Below, piece after piece: positions 1 to 8,440 of a stretch of DNA of 64,000 bases. The stretch lies in contig UYNY03000069.1 in the NCBI GenBank assembly GCA_900620265.3, positions 47,477 through 111,476 of the forward strand, written 5' to 3'. The stretch's first letter is position 1, and every line of letters starts with the position of its first letter. Under the pieces are notes generated by a model. That model was not told the DNA's origin, ran no database searches, and worked only from the letters and a program-made list of their open reading frames with translations. Source of the DNA: Nitrosopumilaceae archaeon (GTDB lineage Archaea > Thermoproteota > Nitrososphaeria > Nitrososphaerales > Nitrosopumilaceae). The position numbers and the translations under genes are program-made.

Positions 1-1052
1 CGCTCGCCTCGTTCATCGGGACGGACCTTGCCGGCCTGTCCAGGGTGCGCATAGAGGACGTCGACATACCGAACTCAAAGATACACTACTGGGACTATGG
101 GGCGTCAGAGTCGAGGACGGCCGACCTTGATCCCGAGAGCCCCCACTATGCGGAGATAGCGGGGCTGGTGCGCGGCGAGCCGCTCGCCTCGTTCCTCACA
201 AAGGGCTTCCAGCGGGTCGGGCCGTCGACGGCCTCAAAGTTCGCAGAGTTTGCAAAGATCCCCCCCGTAAAGCGGGTCGGGACGCTGACCAACGAGGAGC
301 TGGTGCGGCTCAGCTCGTCCCTGCAGGGGTTCGAGGGGTTCCTCCCGCCGGACCCCAGCTGCCTTGCGCCGCTCGGCGAGGAGCCGCTCGAGAAGGGGAT
401 CCGCAAGTTCTTCGAGCCGGACTTTGCGGCGGTCGTGCAGCGCCCGGCGTCGGCCTACTCGGGGTTCCCGTTCGTGATCGAGATGGGGGTCGCCTACGGC
501 GGCAGGGTGGCGGCCGGCGGCCCGCACGTCTACCGGTTCGCAAACCGCATACCTTTATTGTACGACGAGGGGAGCGACGTGGCGGTAAAGGTGGCGTCCG
601 AGACTGACTGGGCAAGGTACAAGGTAAAGGGGGACGCCCCGCTGCTCATCGTCTCGCACATCTGCTCGACGAGGGTCCCGTACAAGACTGCCGGCAAGGA
701 GAACGTGGCGGACAGGCCGGAGATAGAGCGCGAGCTGCGGCTGGCCATCCAGTTCCTCTCGCGCAAGCTGGCCTCGTACATGTCCAAGAAGGGCCAGGCC
801 GAGGCGGCCCGCAAGCGGGCCAACCTGTACGCAAAGTACATGCCGATGATCGCCGAGTTCTGCACGGAGCTGGCGGGCAAGAAAAAGCAGCCCGATTATT
901 CGTCGCTGGTCGGGGCGGCGGTGCCGGCCGGCCCGCCGGCCGGCGCGCAGGCGGGCGGGCAGGCTGGCGCGGAGGACGGCTCGGAGGCAGGCCCGGAGGC
1001 CGAGGCGGGCCGGAAGGCCGGCGCGACGGAGGGGGGGTCCGGTGGCAAATAG
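1..1052 (+). CDS. top6B: DNA topoisomerase VI subunit B, C-terminal part (5' end outside window)
   Basis: This is the ATPase subunit of the type IIB topoisomerase that relaxes and decatenates DNA by ATP-driven double-strand passage. The reading frame is open from base 3 with no start needed, so the gene enters from the left and its GHKL ATPase domain is missing; a GTG at 45 is probably internal. What remains matches the transducer region, including the conserved PPDPSCLAPLGEE stretch near base 345 and the following helical segment. The last 50 or so residues are an Ala/Gly/Glu-rich tail. It overlaps the subunit A gene by 11 bp, the usual top6B-top6A operon order. Confidence 0.93.
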   Translation, partial: LASFIGTDLAGLSRVRIEDVDIPNSKIHYWDYGASESRTADLDPESPHYAEIAGLVRGEPLASFLTKGFQRVGPSTASKFAEFAKIPPVKRVGTLTNEELVRLSSSLQGFEGFLPPDPSCLAPLGEEPLEKGIRKFFEPDFAAVVQRPASAYSGFPFVIEMGVAYGGRVAAGGPHVYRFANRIPLLYDEGSDVAVKVASETDWARYKVKGDAPLLIVSHICSTRVPYKTAGKENVADRPEIERELRLAIQFLSRKLASYMSKKGQAEAARKRANLYAKYMPMIAEFCTELAGKKKQPDYSSLVGAAVPAGPPAGAQAGGQAGAEDGSEAGPEAEAGRKAGATEGGSGGK

Positions 1053-2124
1053 GCGCAAGGAGCGGCAGAAGGGGGCCCTCGGCTCGCTCAAAAAGCAGGG
1101 CGAGTCCGTCTACGGGGACCTTGCGGCGGGCCGCTTTCCGAGGTTCGTCATGCCGAGCAGGTCGGTCAACAACATCGTCTACGACCGCAAGACCCGGCAG
1201 TACGTGCTCGGGTCCTCCTCCTCGCAGAGGAGCTCGGGCAACTCGTCGCAGCTGAGGTCGTTCACGCAGCTGATGTGGCTTGCGTTCTTTGCAAACCGGC
1301 TCACAAAGGAGAAAAAGTCCTCGACGCTGCGTGACGTCTACTATTCGTCCCAGGCGTTCGCAGTCGAGTTTGACGACCAGGCGGAGTCGGACAACATCAT
1401 CGTGGACCTTGAGGCCGTCACGTCGAGGCCGCGCGAGGACTTTCAGATATTCCCAGAGGAGCGCAGCACCATCTTCGGGGACCTTGACGTCGAGTATACG
1501 ATCCCGGGGTACGAGGGCAAGCGGATGAACCTGGCAAACCACCCGGACGGGTACTCGATAGGGCCGAGCCTGACGACGGCCGACCTGGTCGGCACGAGCG
1601 CAGAGATGGTGATCGCCATAGAGAAGGGCGGGCTCTTTACTAGGTTCGTGGAGGAGCAGGTGGACAAGAAGTTCAAGTCGATCATCGTGAACACGGGCGG
1701 GCAGGCGCCGCGATCCACGAGGACGCTCCTCAAGAGGCTGCACGAGGAGATGGGCCTGCCGGTGGTGGTCCTCACCGACGGGGACGTCTACGGGGAGCAC
1801 ATCGCGATGGTGATAAAGTCGGGATCCGCCAACGCGGCGCACCTGCGCGAGCTGACGGTCCCGGACGCAAAGTGGGTCGGCGTCTGGGCGACGGACATTG
1901 AAAAGTACGACCTGCCGACCATCCCGATGACAGAGGCGGACATCAAGCGGTGCCACGACCTCAAGAAGGACCCCCGGTACGAGTCGGGCATCTGGCGCAA
2001 GGAGCTTGACGTCTTCCTGAGGATCAAGAAGAAGGCGGAGCTGGAGGCGTTCTCAAAGTACGGCCTCACTAACATCACTGACAAGTACCTGCCCCCCAAG
2101 CTCGAGCTTGCAAAGAGCCTCTAG
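1042..2124 (+). CDS. top6A: DNA topoisomerase VI subunit A (Spo11 family)
   Basis: This 360-residue protein is the DNA-cleaving subunit, partner of the preceding top6B product. An N-terminal winged-helix region carries the LRDVYYSS motif at residues 96-103, where one of the two Tyr residues forms the covalent 5' phosphotyrosyl link. A Toprim domain follows, with an acidic residue in AIEKGG (about 193-198) and the DGD metal-binding motif near residue 247. Length is normal for the family. The GTG start at 1042 lies inside top6B, implying translational coupling. The TAG stop shares the tetranucleotide CTAG with the stop of the convergent gene at 2121. Confidence 0.95.
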   Translation: MANRRKERQKGALGSLKKQGESVYGDLAAGRFPRFVMPSRSVNNIVYDRKTRQYVLGSSSSQRSSGNSSQLRSFTQLMWLAFFANRLTKEKKSSTLRDVYYSSQAFAVEFDDQAESDNIIVDLEAVTSRPREDFQIFPEERSTIFGDLDVEYTIPGYEGKRMNLANHPDGYSIGPSLTTADLVGTSAEMVIAIEKGGLFTRFVEEQVDKKFKSIIVNTGGQAPRSTRTLLKRLHEEMGLPVVVLTDGDVYGEHIAMVIKSGSANAAHLRELTVPDAKWVGVWATDIEKYDLPTIPMTEADIKRCHDLKKDPRYESGIWRKELDVFLRIKKKAELEAFSKYGLTNITDKYLPPKLELAKSL

Positions 2125-2579
2125 CTGAACCGGAGGGTGAGGACGCCGTTCCTGTACTTGAAGTCCGTTATCTGCATGCTCCCCGACCCCTCGACGGGGA
2201 CCTCCCTTGCGAACCCGCCCGAGCCGCGCACGTACAGCGTGCCGTCCACCAGCCTGACTGCCACCTTGTCCTCGGGGCCGGGCACCTCTGCGACGAAGAC
2301 CACCTCCTTCTCGCCCTTTATGAGGTCGTACACCCAGTTCTTCGTCTCCTGCTCGCGGGCCTTTTGGTACACCGGCTTTGAGTCGCTGGCGATCTTCTTT
2401 AGGACGCCGGACCAGTATATCATGGTGACTGCCGCGGCCCCGACCAGTATGATTCCGGCGGAGCCGGCGCCGGTGCCGGCCACCATGGTATAGATGCCCG
2501 CCACGAAGATCACCAGTATCACGGGTATCACGATGCCGGTCGACCTGTTTCCCGAGTACTGGCCGCGATAGGATGACAA
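2121..2579 (-). CDS. Small membrane protein with a C-terminal beta-sandwich-like domain
   Basis: This 152-residue protein has a short polar N-terminus and two hydrophobic segments at about residues 16-36 and 41-58, then a soluble part of about 90 residues. The soluble part ends in a pattern of short beta strands (VAVRLVDGTLYVRG and later ITDFKYRNGVLTLRF) like the Hsp20/CS alpha-crystallin fold; that is a resemblance, not a firm match. No ATG is available at the N-terminus. A TTG at 2579 lies about 25 nt below a TATA-like element on the same strand, so it is taken as a leaderless start. Function unknown; probably faces the cytoplasm and may chaperone a membrane client. Confidence 0.7.
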   Translation of the reverse strand: MSSYRGQYSGNRSTGIVIPVILVIFVAGIYTMVAGTGAGSAGIILVGAAAVTMIYWSGVLKKIASDSKPVYQKAREQETKNWVYDLIKGEKEVVFVAEVPGPEDKVAVRLVDGTLYVRGSGGFAREVPVEGSGSMQITDFKYRNGVLTLRFS

Positions 2580-2601
2580 CGCCCGGCGTTCCTCCCGTCC
2601 A

Positions 2602-2610
2602 AATATAATT
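2602..2610 (-). promoter_or_regulatory. TATA-like element for the 2121-2579 gene
   Basis: On the minus strand this reads AATTATATT, 23-31 nt before the TTG at 2579. The spacing supports a leaderless transcript and decides the start. Confidence 0.55.
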
Positions 2611-2684
2611 GGAGGCGTGGCCGGGGGACCGGATCCGGCAGGTTCTGCGGATCCCCGGTGCCCAAATTCGCGCCCTGCGGACTC

Positions 2685-2690
2685 TTTATA
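2685..2690 (+). promoter_or_regulatory. TATA box for the YwgA-like operon
   Basis: TTTATA centred about 26 nt before the ATG at 2714, the archaeal promoter-to-start distance. It argues against the longer reading frame that begins upstream at 2609. Confidence 0.6.
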
Positions 2691-2713
2691 TGCAGGCGGC
2701 GGCGATCCGGGCC

Positions 2714-3181
2714 ATGAACAAGCAGGCGATGGATCTTGGGTTCCTGCTGAAGCAGATTCCCGGGTACGACTTTTCGATGGCAGAGTTTGACGACAGGCTC
2801 AGGCTCCAAAAGATGGTGTACCTGCTCCAGGCGTTCGGGGTGTACCTGGGGTATGACTTTAACTGGTACCTGCGCGGCCCCTACTGCACCGTCCTGACGG
2901 CCAACGCCTTTGTGGTGGCAAAGTTCTATGGGGAGATACCCGACAGGCGCGTGACATTCAAGAGCTCGCTGGCGCAGGAAAGGTTTGAAAAGTTCCTCGA
3001 GTTCAACAGGGGCAAGAGCGTGGATGATCTGGAGATCGCGGCGTCGCTCCACTACCAGAGCAGGGTACTCCACAAGGACGATGGGGAGTCAAAAAAGGCG
3101 GTCGTGGCCAAGAGGCCCAGCTTTACGCCTGAGATGGTCGGGCGCGTGTGGGCCCAGATGGAGGGGTGCGGTCTGGTATGA
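2714..3181 (+). CDS. YwgA-like protein (Panacea/SocA-like fold suspected)
   Basis: This 155-residue protein carries the LRLQKMVYLLQ motif (about residues 30-40), then a Tyr/Trp-rich segment ending in WYLRGPYC (about 54-61). That combination is typical of archaeal YwgA-like proteins and recalls the DUF4065 (Panacea/SocA) domain, which acts as antitoxin in many toxin-antitoxin pairs. A second, interrupted member lies at 10842-11444. The gene opens a tight operon: its TGA overlaps the next ATG, and a third gene follows 6 bp later. The TATA box at 2685 supports this start. The family is fairly clear; an antitoxin role is inference. Confidence 0.65.
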   Translation: MNKQAMDLGFLLKQIPGYDFSMAEFDDRLRLQKMVYLLQAFGVYLGYDFNWYLRGPYCTVLTANAFVVAKFYGEIPDRRVTFKSSLAQERFEKFLEFNRGKSVDDLEIAASLHYQSRVLHKDDGESKKAVVAKRPSFTPEMVGRVWAQMEGCGLV

Positions 3182-3399
3182 CCGAGCTCGTGGTGAACTC
3201 CAAGCTGGACATGGAGGACGTCGGCCTCATAGACAACAACCTTGACCGGGCCATACTGCAGATGCTTCTTGACTCGCGTGAGGACGGGGGAGGGATCGAG
3301 ATGGTGAGGGTGCCGCCCTTTGACAGCAAAAAACGGGTGGAGCGGCTGGATATACTGGACAGCGTTGCTCTGGACCTGATTGAAAAGTCCGGTGGTTAG
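3178..3399 (+). CDS. Hypothetical protein, second gene of the YwgA-like operon
   Basis: This encodes 73 residues, acidic overall, with no recognised motif. The start is the ATG that overlaps the upstream stop (ATGA), so the two are translationally coupled. The central segment is rich in Asp, Leu and Ile and looks helical. Its position directly behind a YwgA/Panacea-like gene makes it a candidate partner, for example a toxin or adaptor, but nothing in the sequence identifies an enzymatic activity. Confidence 0.6.
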   Translation: MTELVVNSKLDMEDVGLIDNNLDRAILQMLLDSREDGGGIEMVRVPPFDSKKRVERLDILDSVALDLIEKSGG

Positions 3400-3405
3400 G
3401 TCTCC

Positions 3406-3801
3406 ATGTCGGAGGATGCCGTCATACCCTTTGTGCAGACCGTGATAGGGGGAGCGGTGGCAGGCGCCTCGGCCGTCATCACGTACAGGATCACAAGGCG
3501 CTGGTTCCGGAGCGGCGAAAAGAAGGATGTCTCGTCCATACTGCTTGACGAGGTGATGGCAATGCCTGACTTTGCGCAGTTCTTTGACAAGACCGTCTCG
3601 GGGAGGCGGCGTCCCAGGATCCCCTCCGATTCAATCTACCGGGGCCTCTTGCATACCGGGAACATCCGGTACCTTGATCCTGGGACGAGGGGTGATCTGG
3701 CACTGCTCTACGAGGACTTTGCACATGACAGGTTCAGTCTCGATATGGATCTGCTCAAAAAGGTCGTGGCAAGCCTTGAGGCGTCGGCCGGCAGATCCTA
3801 G
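3406..3801 (+). CDS. Hypothetical single-pass membrane protein, third gene of the YwgA-like operon
   Basis: This 131-residue protein has one hydrophobic segment at about residues 7-27 followed by a basic stretch (RITRRWFRSGEKK), which predicts an N-out, C-in anchor. The rest is soluble and alpha-helical, without a known motif. It begins 6 bp after the previous stop. A small membrane-anchored protein behind a Panacea-like gene fits toxin-antitoxin or abortive-infection layouts, but this is inference from context only. Confidence 0.55.
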   Translation: MSEDAVIPFVQTVIGGAVAGASAVITYRITRRWFRSGEKKDVSSILLDEVMAMPDFAQFFDKTVSGRRRPRIPSDSIYRGLLHTGNIRYLDPGTRGDLALLYEDFAHDRFSLDMDLLKKVVASLEASAGRS

Positions 3802-3878
3802 GATCTTGCGCGCAGGGGCCCAGCGGCACCTCCCACCGCGGCCCGATCCCGTCGGGCCCCCCGTCCGGATGCGCACCC

Positions 3879-3884
3879 TTATTT
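3879..3884 (+). promoter_or_regulatory. TATA-like element for the 3908 gene
   Basis: TTATTT lies 24-29 nt before a GTG at 3908. This favours the GTG over the in-frame ATG at 3869, which lies upstream of the element. Confidence 0.5.
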
Positions 3885-3907
3885 GGGGCCGGCAGGCCGC
3901 ATCCCCC

Positions 3908-4261
3908 GTGCCTGATCTTGGCGGCCTGGAGGCGAGCCTGGTGGCAGAGGCGGGGCTTGATCCCCTGCAGGCCCGCGCCTTTGTGTCCGTGTGCACCGGG
4001 GGGATGGCCGACGCGGCCGAGCTTGCCCGCAGGCTCGGAGTTCCGGAGAGCGACGCGGGGGCGGCCGCCTCTGAGCTCGTGCGGCTTGGAGCGTTCATCA
4101 GCATGCCGGACGGGTACGAGTCGACCCACCCGCGCTTTGCGGCCGTGCGCATGTACAGGGCGCACTGCGAGGGGAGGGGGGAGCGGGCCGGCAGGAACGA
4201 CGCCATCGACGCGGTGGGGGCGGCGCTCGAGGGGCCGTACGACGCGGCGCGGACCGGCTGA
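3908..4261 (+). CDS. Small winged-helix DNA-binding protein
   Basis: This encodes 117 residues resembling a TrmB/ArsR-type winged helix. A helix-turn-helix is visible where ADAAELARRLGVPESDAGAA (about residues 36-55) forms helix, turn and recognition helix, followed by LVRLGAFISMPDGYESTHP as the wing. The rest is a short helical tail. The gene stands alone between two TATA-controlled units and lacks an evident ligand-binding domain. It is probably a local transcription regulator; the target is unknown. Confidence 0.6.
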   Translation: MPDLGGLEASLVAEAGLDPLQARAFVSVCTGGMADAAELARRLGVPESDAGAAASELVRLGAFISMPDGYESTHPRFAAVRMYRAHCEGRGERAGRNDAIDAVGAALEGPYDAARTG

Positions 4262-4390
4262 CGGCGGCTCCCGCGCGCCCCGTGGAACCTGCGCACGCGG
4301 GGCGGCATGCCGGCCCGGCGGACGATCCCCGTGGCCGTCCCGGGATCAGGGCGCATGCGCCGGGCGCACGCGGCGCCCCCCTGCCAAGGG

Positions 4391-4396
4391 TTAAAT
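4391..4396 (+). promoter_or_regulatory. TATA-like element for the 4420 gene
   Basis: TTAAAT, 24-29 nt before the ATG at 4420. It sets the start of the CxxC protein and excludes the longer frame from 4282. Confidence 0.6.
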
Positions 4397-4419
4397 CCCG
4401 GCCCCCTCGCGCCCCCGCC

Positions 4420-4806
4420 ATGGAAGGCTGCGACCACAGGCCCGTGTACTATGGCGTCATAAACGTCAACGACTCTGGGCGCACCATCGGGTCGGTGGAC
4501 GTCTGGAGGTGCGCCGCCTGCAAGGGGCTCTTCTGCGAGGAGAAGCAGCTGGGGATAGAGGAGCTTGCCGACAAGGTGGGGATGCCGTCGATAGAGCCCG
4601 GCTCGAGGTGGGCCGTCGCCGTCTGCCGCCTGCAGAAGGGCAGGGACCGGTGGAGGCTCGTAAAGCTAAAGGAGTCGGGCCGCGTGAGGCACGAGTGCGC
4701 CGGCGGCAGGGAGGTGCACCTTGACGTGGAGGGGCACGAGGTGCGCGGCGACGGGCACTGGAGCTTTCTTGTAGACGAGCACGTGAACAAGGCGGTGGAG
4801 ATCTAG
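4420..4806 (+). CDS. Hypothetical protein with a CxxC motif
   Basis: This encodes 128 residues. The N-terminal half contains CAAC near residues 29-32, preceded by C5 and H7 and followed by C37, so a metal-binding knuckle is possible. The C-terminal half is basic with beta-like strands. No family was recognised. Its TAG overlaps the next GTG by one base, so it forms a two-gene operon with the 93-residue protein that follows. Confidence 0.6.
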   Translation: MEGCDHRPVYYGVINVNDSGRTIGSVDVWRCAACKGLFCEEKQLGIEELADKVGMPSIEPGSRWAVAVCRLQKGRDRWRLVKLKESGRVRHECAGGREVHLDVEGHEVRGDGHWSFLVDEHVNKAVEI

Positions 4807-5087
4807 TGGGGCTCGACGTGCGCGTCGACGACGTGGACGGCACGCAGATGGCCGCCCGCATATCCGGCACGTTCGAGGCCGGGGGGCGCAGGATGCCGTT
4901 CACGGCGGTCGCGTTCGGCAGGATAGGCGGGCAGAACGTGGTGGCCTCGCTGGACGACGGCACCGCCTCTGAGATCCGCGGCATGGGGCTTGACCCGGAC
5001 TCCGTGGTGGCGGGGCTGCAGCAGGATCTCATCCAGGGCAGCCTCGAGATCCCCGACGGCATCCGCAAGGAGTCGTTCCTCGACTAG
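4806..5087 (+). CDS. Hypothetical protein (93 aa)
   Basis: This is a small acidic protein beginning with a GTG that overlaps the upstream stop. It has beta-rich N-terminal sequence and a C-terminal amphipathic part ending in SFLD. No motif recognised. Its TAG stop sits in a CTAG tetranucleotide shared with the stop of the convergent mtnP gene, so the two genes overlap by exactly 4 bp. Confidence 0.55.
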   Translation: MGLDVRVDDVDGTQMAARISGTFEAGGRRMPFTAVAFGRIGGQNVVASLDDGTASEIRGMGLDPDSVVAGLQQDLIQGSLEIPDGIRKESFLD

Positions 5088-5869
5088 ATGTCCGCGTCGT
5101 CCATCGACGAGGCGCAACTGCACCGGCGCTCTGCCGGCATGCCCTCGACCGTGCGCGCCACGATCTCCCTGGCGCCCGCCGCGTTCCTCTCGAGCGTGCT
5201 GCGCACCTCCCTTGCTGTGACCGCCTCGCCCTTCCACGCGTCATAGTCTGTCACCGACGCGACCGTTACGTAGCATATCCGCGCCTCGCGGGCAAGCTGG
5301 CACTCTGGCACCAGGGTCATCCCGATGATGTCGGCGCCGGCCGCCCTGAACAGGCGCGACTCTGCGCGGGTGGAAAAGCGCGGCCCCTCGATGCAGATGT
5401 ACGTGCCGCCGTCGGTAACGCCGAGCCCCGCGCCGCCGGCCGCCGAGAGCGCCGCCGCCCTCGCCTCGGGGCAGAACGGGTCGGCCATCGAGACGTGCGA
5501 GACGCTGCCGCCGCCTGAGAACGTGCCCCTTCTGGTCCTTGTCATGTCGACGAACTGGTCGGGCACCACGAACCTGCCCGGCCCGAGCTCCTCCCTGAGG
5601 CTGCCGACTGCCGACGGCGCTATGATCCTCGAGACGCCGAGGGATCTCATCGCCGCTATGTTGGCCCGGTAGTTTATCTCGTGCGGGGCGATGGTGTGCC
5701 CCCTGCCGTGCCTCGGGAGGAACGCGACCCTCCTGCCGCGCAGCGTGCCGAGCACGACCGGGCCCGACGGGCTCCCGTACTCTGTCTCTATCTCGGCCTC
5801 GGTTGCGCCCTCGAGCGCGCCCGGATCATACATGCCGGTCCCCCCGATGATCCCTATCTCGGCCTCCAT
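5084..5869 (-). CDS. mtnP: S-methyl-5'-thioadenosine phosphorylase
   Basis: This cytoplasmic enzyme splits methylthioadenosine with phosphate to adenine and methylthioribose-1-phosphate, recycling the by-product of polyamine and related synthesis. The 261-residue protein begins with the phosphate-binding [11 protein letters not shown] motif, has LPRHGRGH at about residue 52, [12 protein letters not shown] near 160, and the purine-binding segment [11 protein letters not shown] near 190. All are hallmarks of the PNP/MTAP class 2 family. It starts 1 bp after the adenine phosphoribosyltransferase stop, and that neighbour uses its product adenine. A broader purine nucleoside phosphorylase activity cannot be excluded. 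Confidence 0.92.
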   Translation of the reverse strand: MEAEIGIIGGTGMYDPGALEGATEAEIETEYGSPSGPVVLGTLRGRRVAFLPRHGRGHTIAPHEINYRANIAAMRSLGVSRIIAPSAVGSLREELGPGRFVVPDQFVDMTRTRRGTFSGGGSVSHVSMADPFCPEARAAALSAAGGAGLGVTDGGTYICIEGPRFSTRAESRLFRAAGADIIGMTLVPECQLAREARICYVTVASVTDYDAWKGEAVTAREVRSTLERNAAGAREIVARTVEGMPAERRCSCASSMDDADI

Positions 5870-5870
5870 C

Positions 5871-6383
5871 CTAGTATACCGCCAGCGACCTTCTCCTGTA
5901 CTTTGCGACGGCCTTGCCGCCGCCGAGCCCCGACAGCTCTATGAGGAACGCCAGCCCCGCCACCTCGCCGCCGGCCTTTTTGACCAGGCTGGCCGCCGCC
6001 TTTGCGGTGCCGCCGGTCGCCAGCAGGTCGTCGCAGACAAGGACGCGCTGCCCCTTCTTCACTGCCGCCTTTTGGATCTCCATCGTGTCGGTGCTGTACT
6101 CTGTCTTGTATGATATCCTCGCTGTGGGGCCCGGGGTCTTGCCGGCCTTTCTTATCATTACCATCCCCTTGCCGTACCTGGCTGCCAGCAGGGCGGCCAG
6201 TATGAACCCCCTTGACTCGATGCCGGCCACTAGGTCGACGTCCCGCGGGTGGTAGTGCCTGTAAAACTCGTCGGTGGCAAGCGACAGCAGGGCCGGATCG
6301 CGCAGCACGGGCCCAAAGTCGCGGAACAGCACCCCCTTCTTTGGAAAGTCCGGGTACTCTGCGATCGCGTCCTTTACCTCCAT
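5871..6383 (-). CDS. apt: Adenine phosphoribosyltransferase
   Basis: This enzyme converts adenine and PRPP to AMP. At 170 residues it has the family length. The PRPP-binding motif [14 protein letters not shown] lies at about residues 116-129, and [15 protein letters not shown] near residue 55 is the typical adenine-site region. It is the first gene of an operon with mtnP, so adenine freed from methylthioadenosine is salvaged at once. The ATG at 6383 is 25-31 nt downstream of a TATA-like element on the minus strand. Confidence 0.93.
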   Translation of the reverse strand: MEVKDAIAEYPDFPKKGVLFRDFGPVLRDPALLSLATDEFYRHYHPRDVDLVAGIESRGFILAALLAARYGKGMVMIRKAGKTPGPTARISYKTEYSTDTMEIQKAAVKKGQRVLVCDDLLATGGTAKAAASLVKKAGGEVAGLAFLIELSGLGGGKAVAKYRRRSLAVY

Positions 6384-6407
6384 GGCGCGGGGCGGCGATA
6401 CTGCCGG

Positions 6408-6414
6408 ATAAAAC
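6408..6414 (-). promoter_or_regulatory. TATA-like element for the apt-mtnP operon
   Basis: Minus-strand GTTTTAT, 25-31 nt before the apt ATG; predicts a leaderless mRNA. Confidence 0.55.
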
Positions 6415-6449
6415 CGTTGCCGGGGGCCGCAGGCACGGGCCGCGATATC

Positions 6450-7838
6450 TCAGGCCCGGATCCCGGATTCCGGCATCACCGGGCGCAGCTCGCGGGCGGA
6501 CGCGGCGGATCCGCCCCTTACCGCGGCGGATATCTCCAGGGCCCTCCGGGCCACGTCGTCCAGCTTCGTGCCCAGCGCCGCCCTGAAGGACGCCTCTGCC
6601 TCCTCGTGGCGGCCGAGCCACGAGAGCGAGTTGCCCATGTTGATGAGCGCCTCCGGCTGGCCGGGGGCCGCCCGGAGCGCCCTCTCGTAGCATTCAAGCG
6701 CCTTTTCATGGTCCTTCGACTCCGCGTATGATATGCCGGTGTTGACCAGTATTCCGGGATGGCCCGGGGCCGCCCTGAGCGCCCTCTCGTAGTATCCCAG
6801 CGCCTCCTTGTGCCTGCCAAGGTTCGTAAGCGAGACTCCTGCGTTTGCAAGGGCGCGCATGTCGTCGGGGTTGGTGTCCAGTACCTTCTCGTAGCACTCC
6901 AGCGCCCTCTCGTGCCTTTGCATCTTTGAATTCAAGATTCCCGCGTTATATAATATGGTCGTATTGCCCGGATCTATCTTGAGCGCCCTGTCATAATACA
7001 CCATGGCCTCCTTGTGCTCTGATATCTCTGCAAGCTCCGCCCCGATGTTGTTGAGGGCATTGAGATTTCCGGGATCCTCCAAGAGTATCTTGTAATAGCA
7101 GTCTGCCGAGTCTTCGTGACGACCAAGCTTTGAAAGTGACAGTGCCTTTAGCATGAGTGTTGAATTGTCTTGTCTTTCATTTATTATTTTGTTGTAATAC
7201 ACCGCCGATTCCTCCCCACGCCCCAACTTCGATAATATGTGGGCCTTGTGTACAAGCGCCGTCGTCTTGGCTATCTCAGTATCTAAGGCGGCATCATAAT
7301 GTCTTACTGCTTCCTCATGGTCTGCATTGCCCGCAAGTGTGGCTCCTTTGTCGACCGTCCTTTTGATGTCGTAATCAGCGCCGAGTATGCCATCATAACA
7401 CTCTAGCGCATCATCATGCCTTTCAAGCGCGCTGAGAGACGCGCCCTTGCCCAAGAGAGCTTCGGTATTGGAGGGATCAGATTCTAGAACCGTATCATAG
7501 CAACCTGCCGCCCCCTCGTGGCGCCCCGCCGCGGCAAGGTGCCTGGCCTTTCCGCAGAGCAGTGCCGGGTCGCCTGGGGCATCCCTGAGCGCCTGCTCAT
7601 AACGCTCCATGGTGTACTCCCGATCCCCCATCCTCGTGACGGGGAATGGCGGAAAGTACTCCGGATATGCCTCCTGCAGGTCCCTCACCACGTGGGGCGG
7701 TATCCTGTCCTTGTGCCACATTCCGTGCCGCAGGCCGAACATTATGCCCGCCACGTCGAGCTCGTCGTGCCCCACGTGGCCCCTCTTGAACTGCCTCACG
7801 TCCACCACCTTCTTTCTCAGATCCGCCCTATCGGTCAA
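6450..7838 (-). CDS. Tetratricopeptide repeat protein
   Basis: This 462-residue protein has a unique N-terminal region of about 75 residues (rich in charged and aromatic residues) followed by roughly ten 34-residue TPR units from about residue 76 to 425. Each unit has the usual pattern, such as a Gly/Ala pair, LGR or LSR turns, a YD/YE pair and D-P-G-N/D at the junction. The last units near the C-terminus are almost identical, suggesting recent internal duplication. It is a protein-protein scaffold; partner unknown. It overlaps the upstream gene by 11 bp, so the two are co-transcribed. The middle repeats are noticeably richer in A/T than neighbouring genes. Confidence 0.85.
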   Translation of the reverse strand: MTDRADLRKKVVDVRQFKRGHVGHDELDVAGIMFGLRHGMWHKDRIPPHVVRDLQEAYPEYFPPFPVTRMGDREYTMERYEQALRDAPGDPALLCGKARHLAAAGRHEGAAGCYDTVLESDPSNTEALLGKGASLSALERHDDALECYDGILGADYDIKRTVDKGATLAGNADHEEAVRHYDAALDTEIAKTTALVHKAHILSKLGRGEESAVYYNKIINERQDNSTLMLKALSLSKLGRHEDSADCYYKILLEDPGNLNALNNIGAELAEISEHKEAMVYYDRALKIDPGNTTILYNAGILNSKMQRHERALECYEKVLDTNPDDMRALANAGVSLTNLGRHKEALGYYERALRAAPGHPGILVNTGISYAESKDHEKALECYERALRAAPGQPEALINMGNSLSWLGRHEEAEASFRAALGTKLDDVARRALEISAAVRGGSAASARELRPVMPESGIRA

Positions 7839-8316
7839 CGTTATCCACTCCCACGCCCACTATATTACCTTTTTTATATATCCCAGTAAGTTTGATGGCC
7901 CGCTTTTGCCTGTGCATAGTCAGAATGTCCCTGATCTTCTCATCGCCGATGCCCTCATCTACCGCAAGGCTAACGTCTATGAATACCCTGCCCTTATCGT
8001 CCACCCACCTTCCAATATATGGCCGTAGTCCGATCTTGTCCAATTTTATATACGTGGATATTATTTCATGCGATATCCCAGAATCCCCATTAGTAACAGC
8101 ATAGAAATATACGGCCTGTCCGTTCTTTGAATGCTTTTTAAATGCATCCAGAGCGTCGTGATGGTTATCGAAATCCCATATTTTATTCTCTACAAGATCC
8201 AATGTAAAATCACGGTATGTGTCTGACTTTAAAACATCTCTTAAAATACTAGTCATTCTGACTATGTCTATTTCCAACCCTTCCGAGCCCTTCTCCGACT
8301 CGTCTGGTACGGCCAT
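7828..8316 (-). CDS. Hypothetical protein upstream of the TPR protein
   Basis: This 162-residue acidic protein has no recognised motif. It contains a mixed alpha/beta pattern, with an aromatic central segment (VYFYAVTN, about residues 69-76) and a basic Arg/Lys segment near the C-terminus. Base composition is more A/T-rich than the surrounding genome, hinting at later acquisition together with part of the TPR gene. The ATG at 8316 lies below a TATA-like element. The coding overlap with the TPR gene suggests the two products work together. Confidence 0.6.
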   Translation of the reverse strand: MAVPDESEKGSEGLEIDIVRMTSILRDVLKSDTYRDFTLDLVENKIWDFDNHHDALDAFKKHSKNGQAVYFYAVTNGDSGISHEIISTYIKLDKIGLRPYIGRWVDDKGRVFIDVSLAVDEGIGDEKIRDILTMHRQKRAIKLTGIYKKGNIVGVGVDNVDR

Positions 8317-8339
8317 TGTTATGCCCCTATGGATCCCTG

Positions 8340-8346
8340 TTAATTA
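8340..8346 (-). promoter_or_regulatory. TATA-like element for the 8316 operon
   Basis: Minus-strand TAATTAA, 24-30 nt before the ATG at 8316. Confidence 0.5.
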
Positions 8347-8440
8347 CCTTTCCATAGGGTGCCGGCACTAATACGTAAAAGCACCGAGATCGTTAGTGGG
8401 ACCATGGATCCCGGGTTCCAGCCGTTTTGAAACATTGCCT

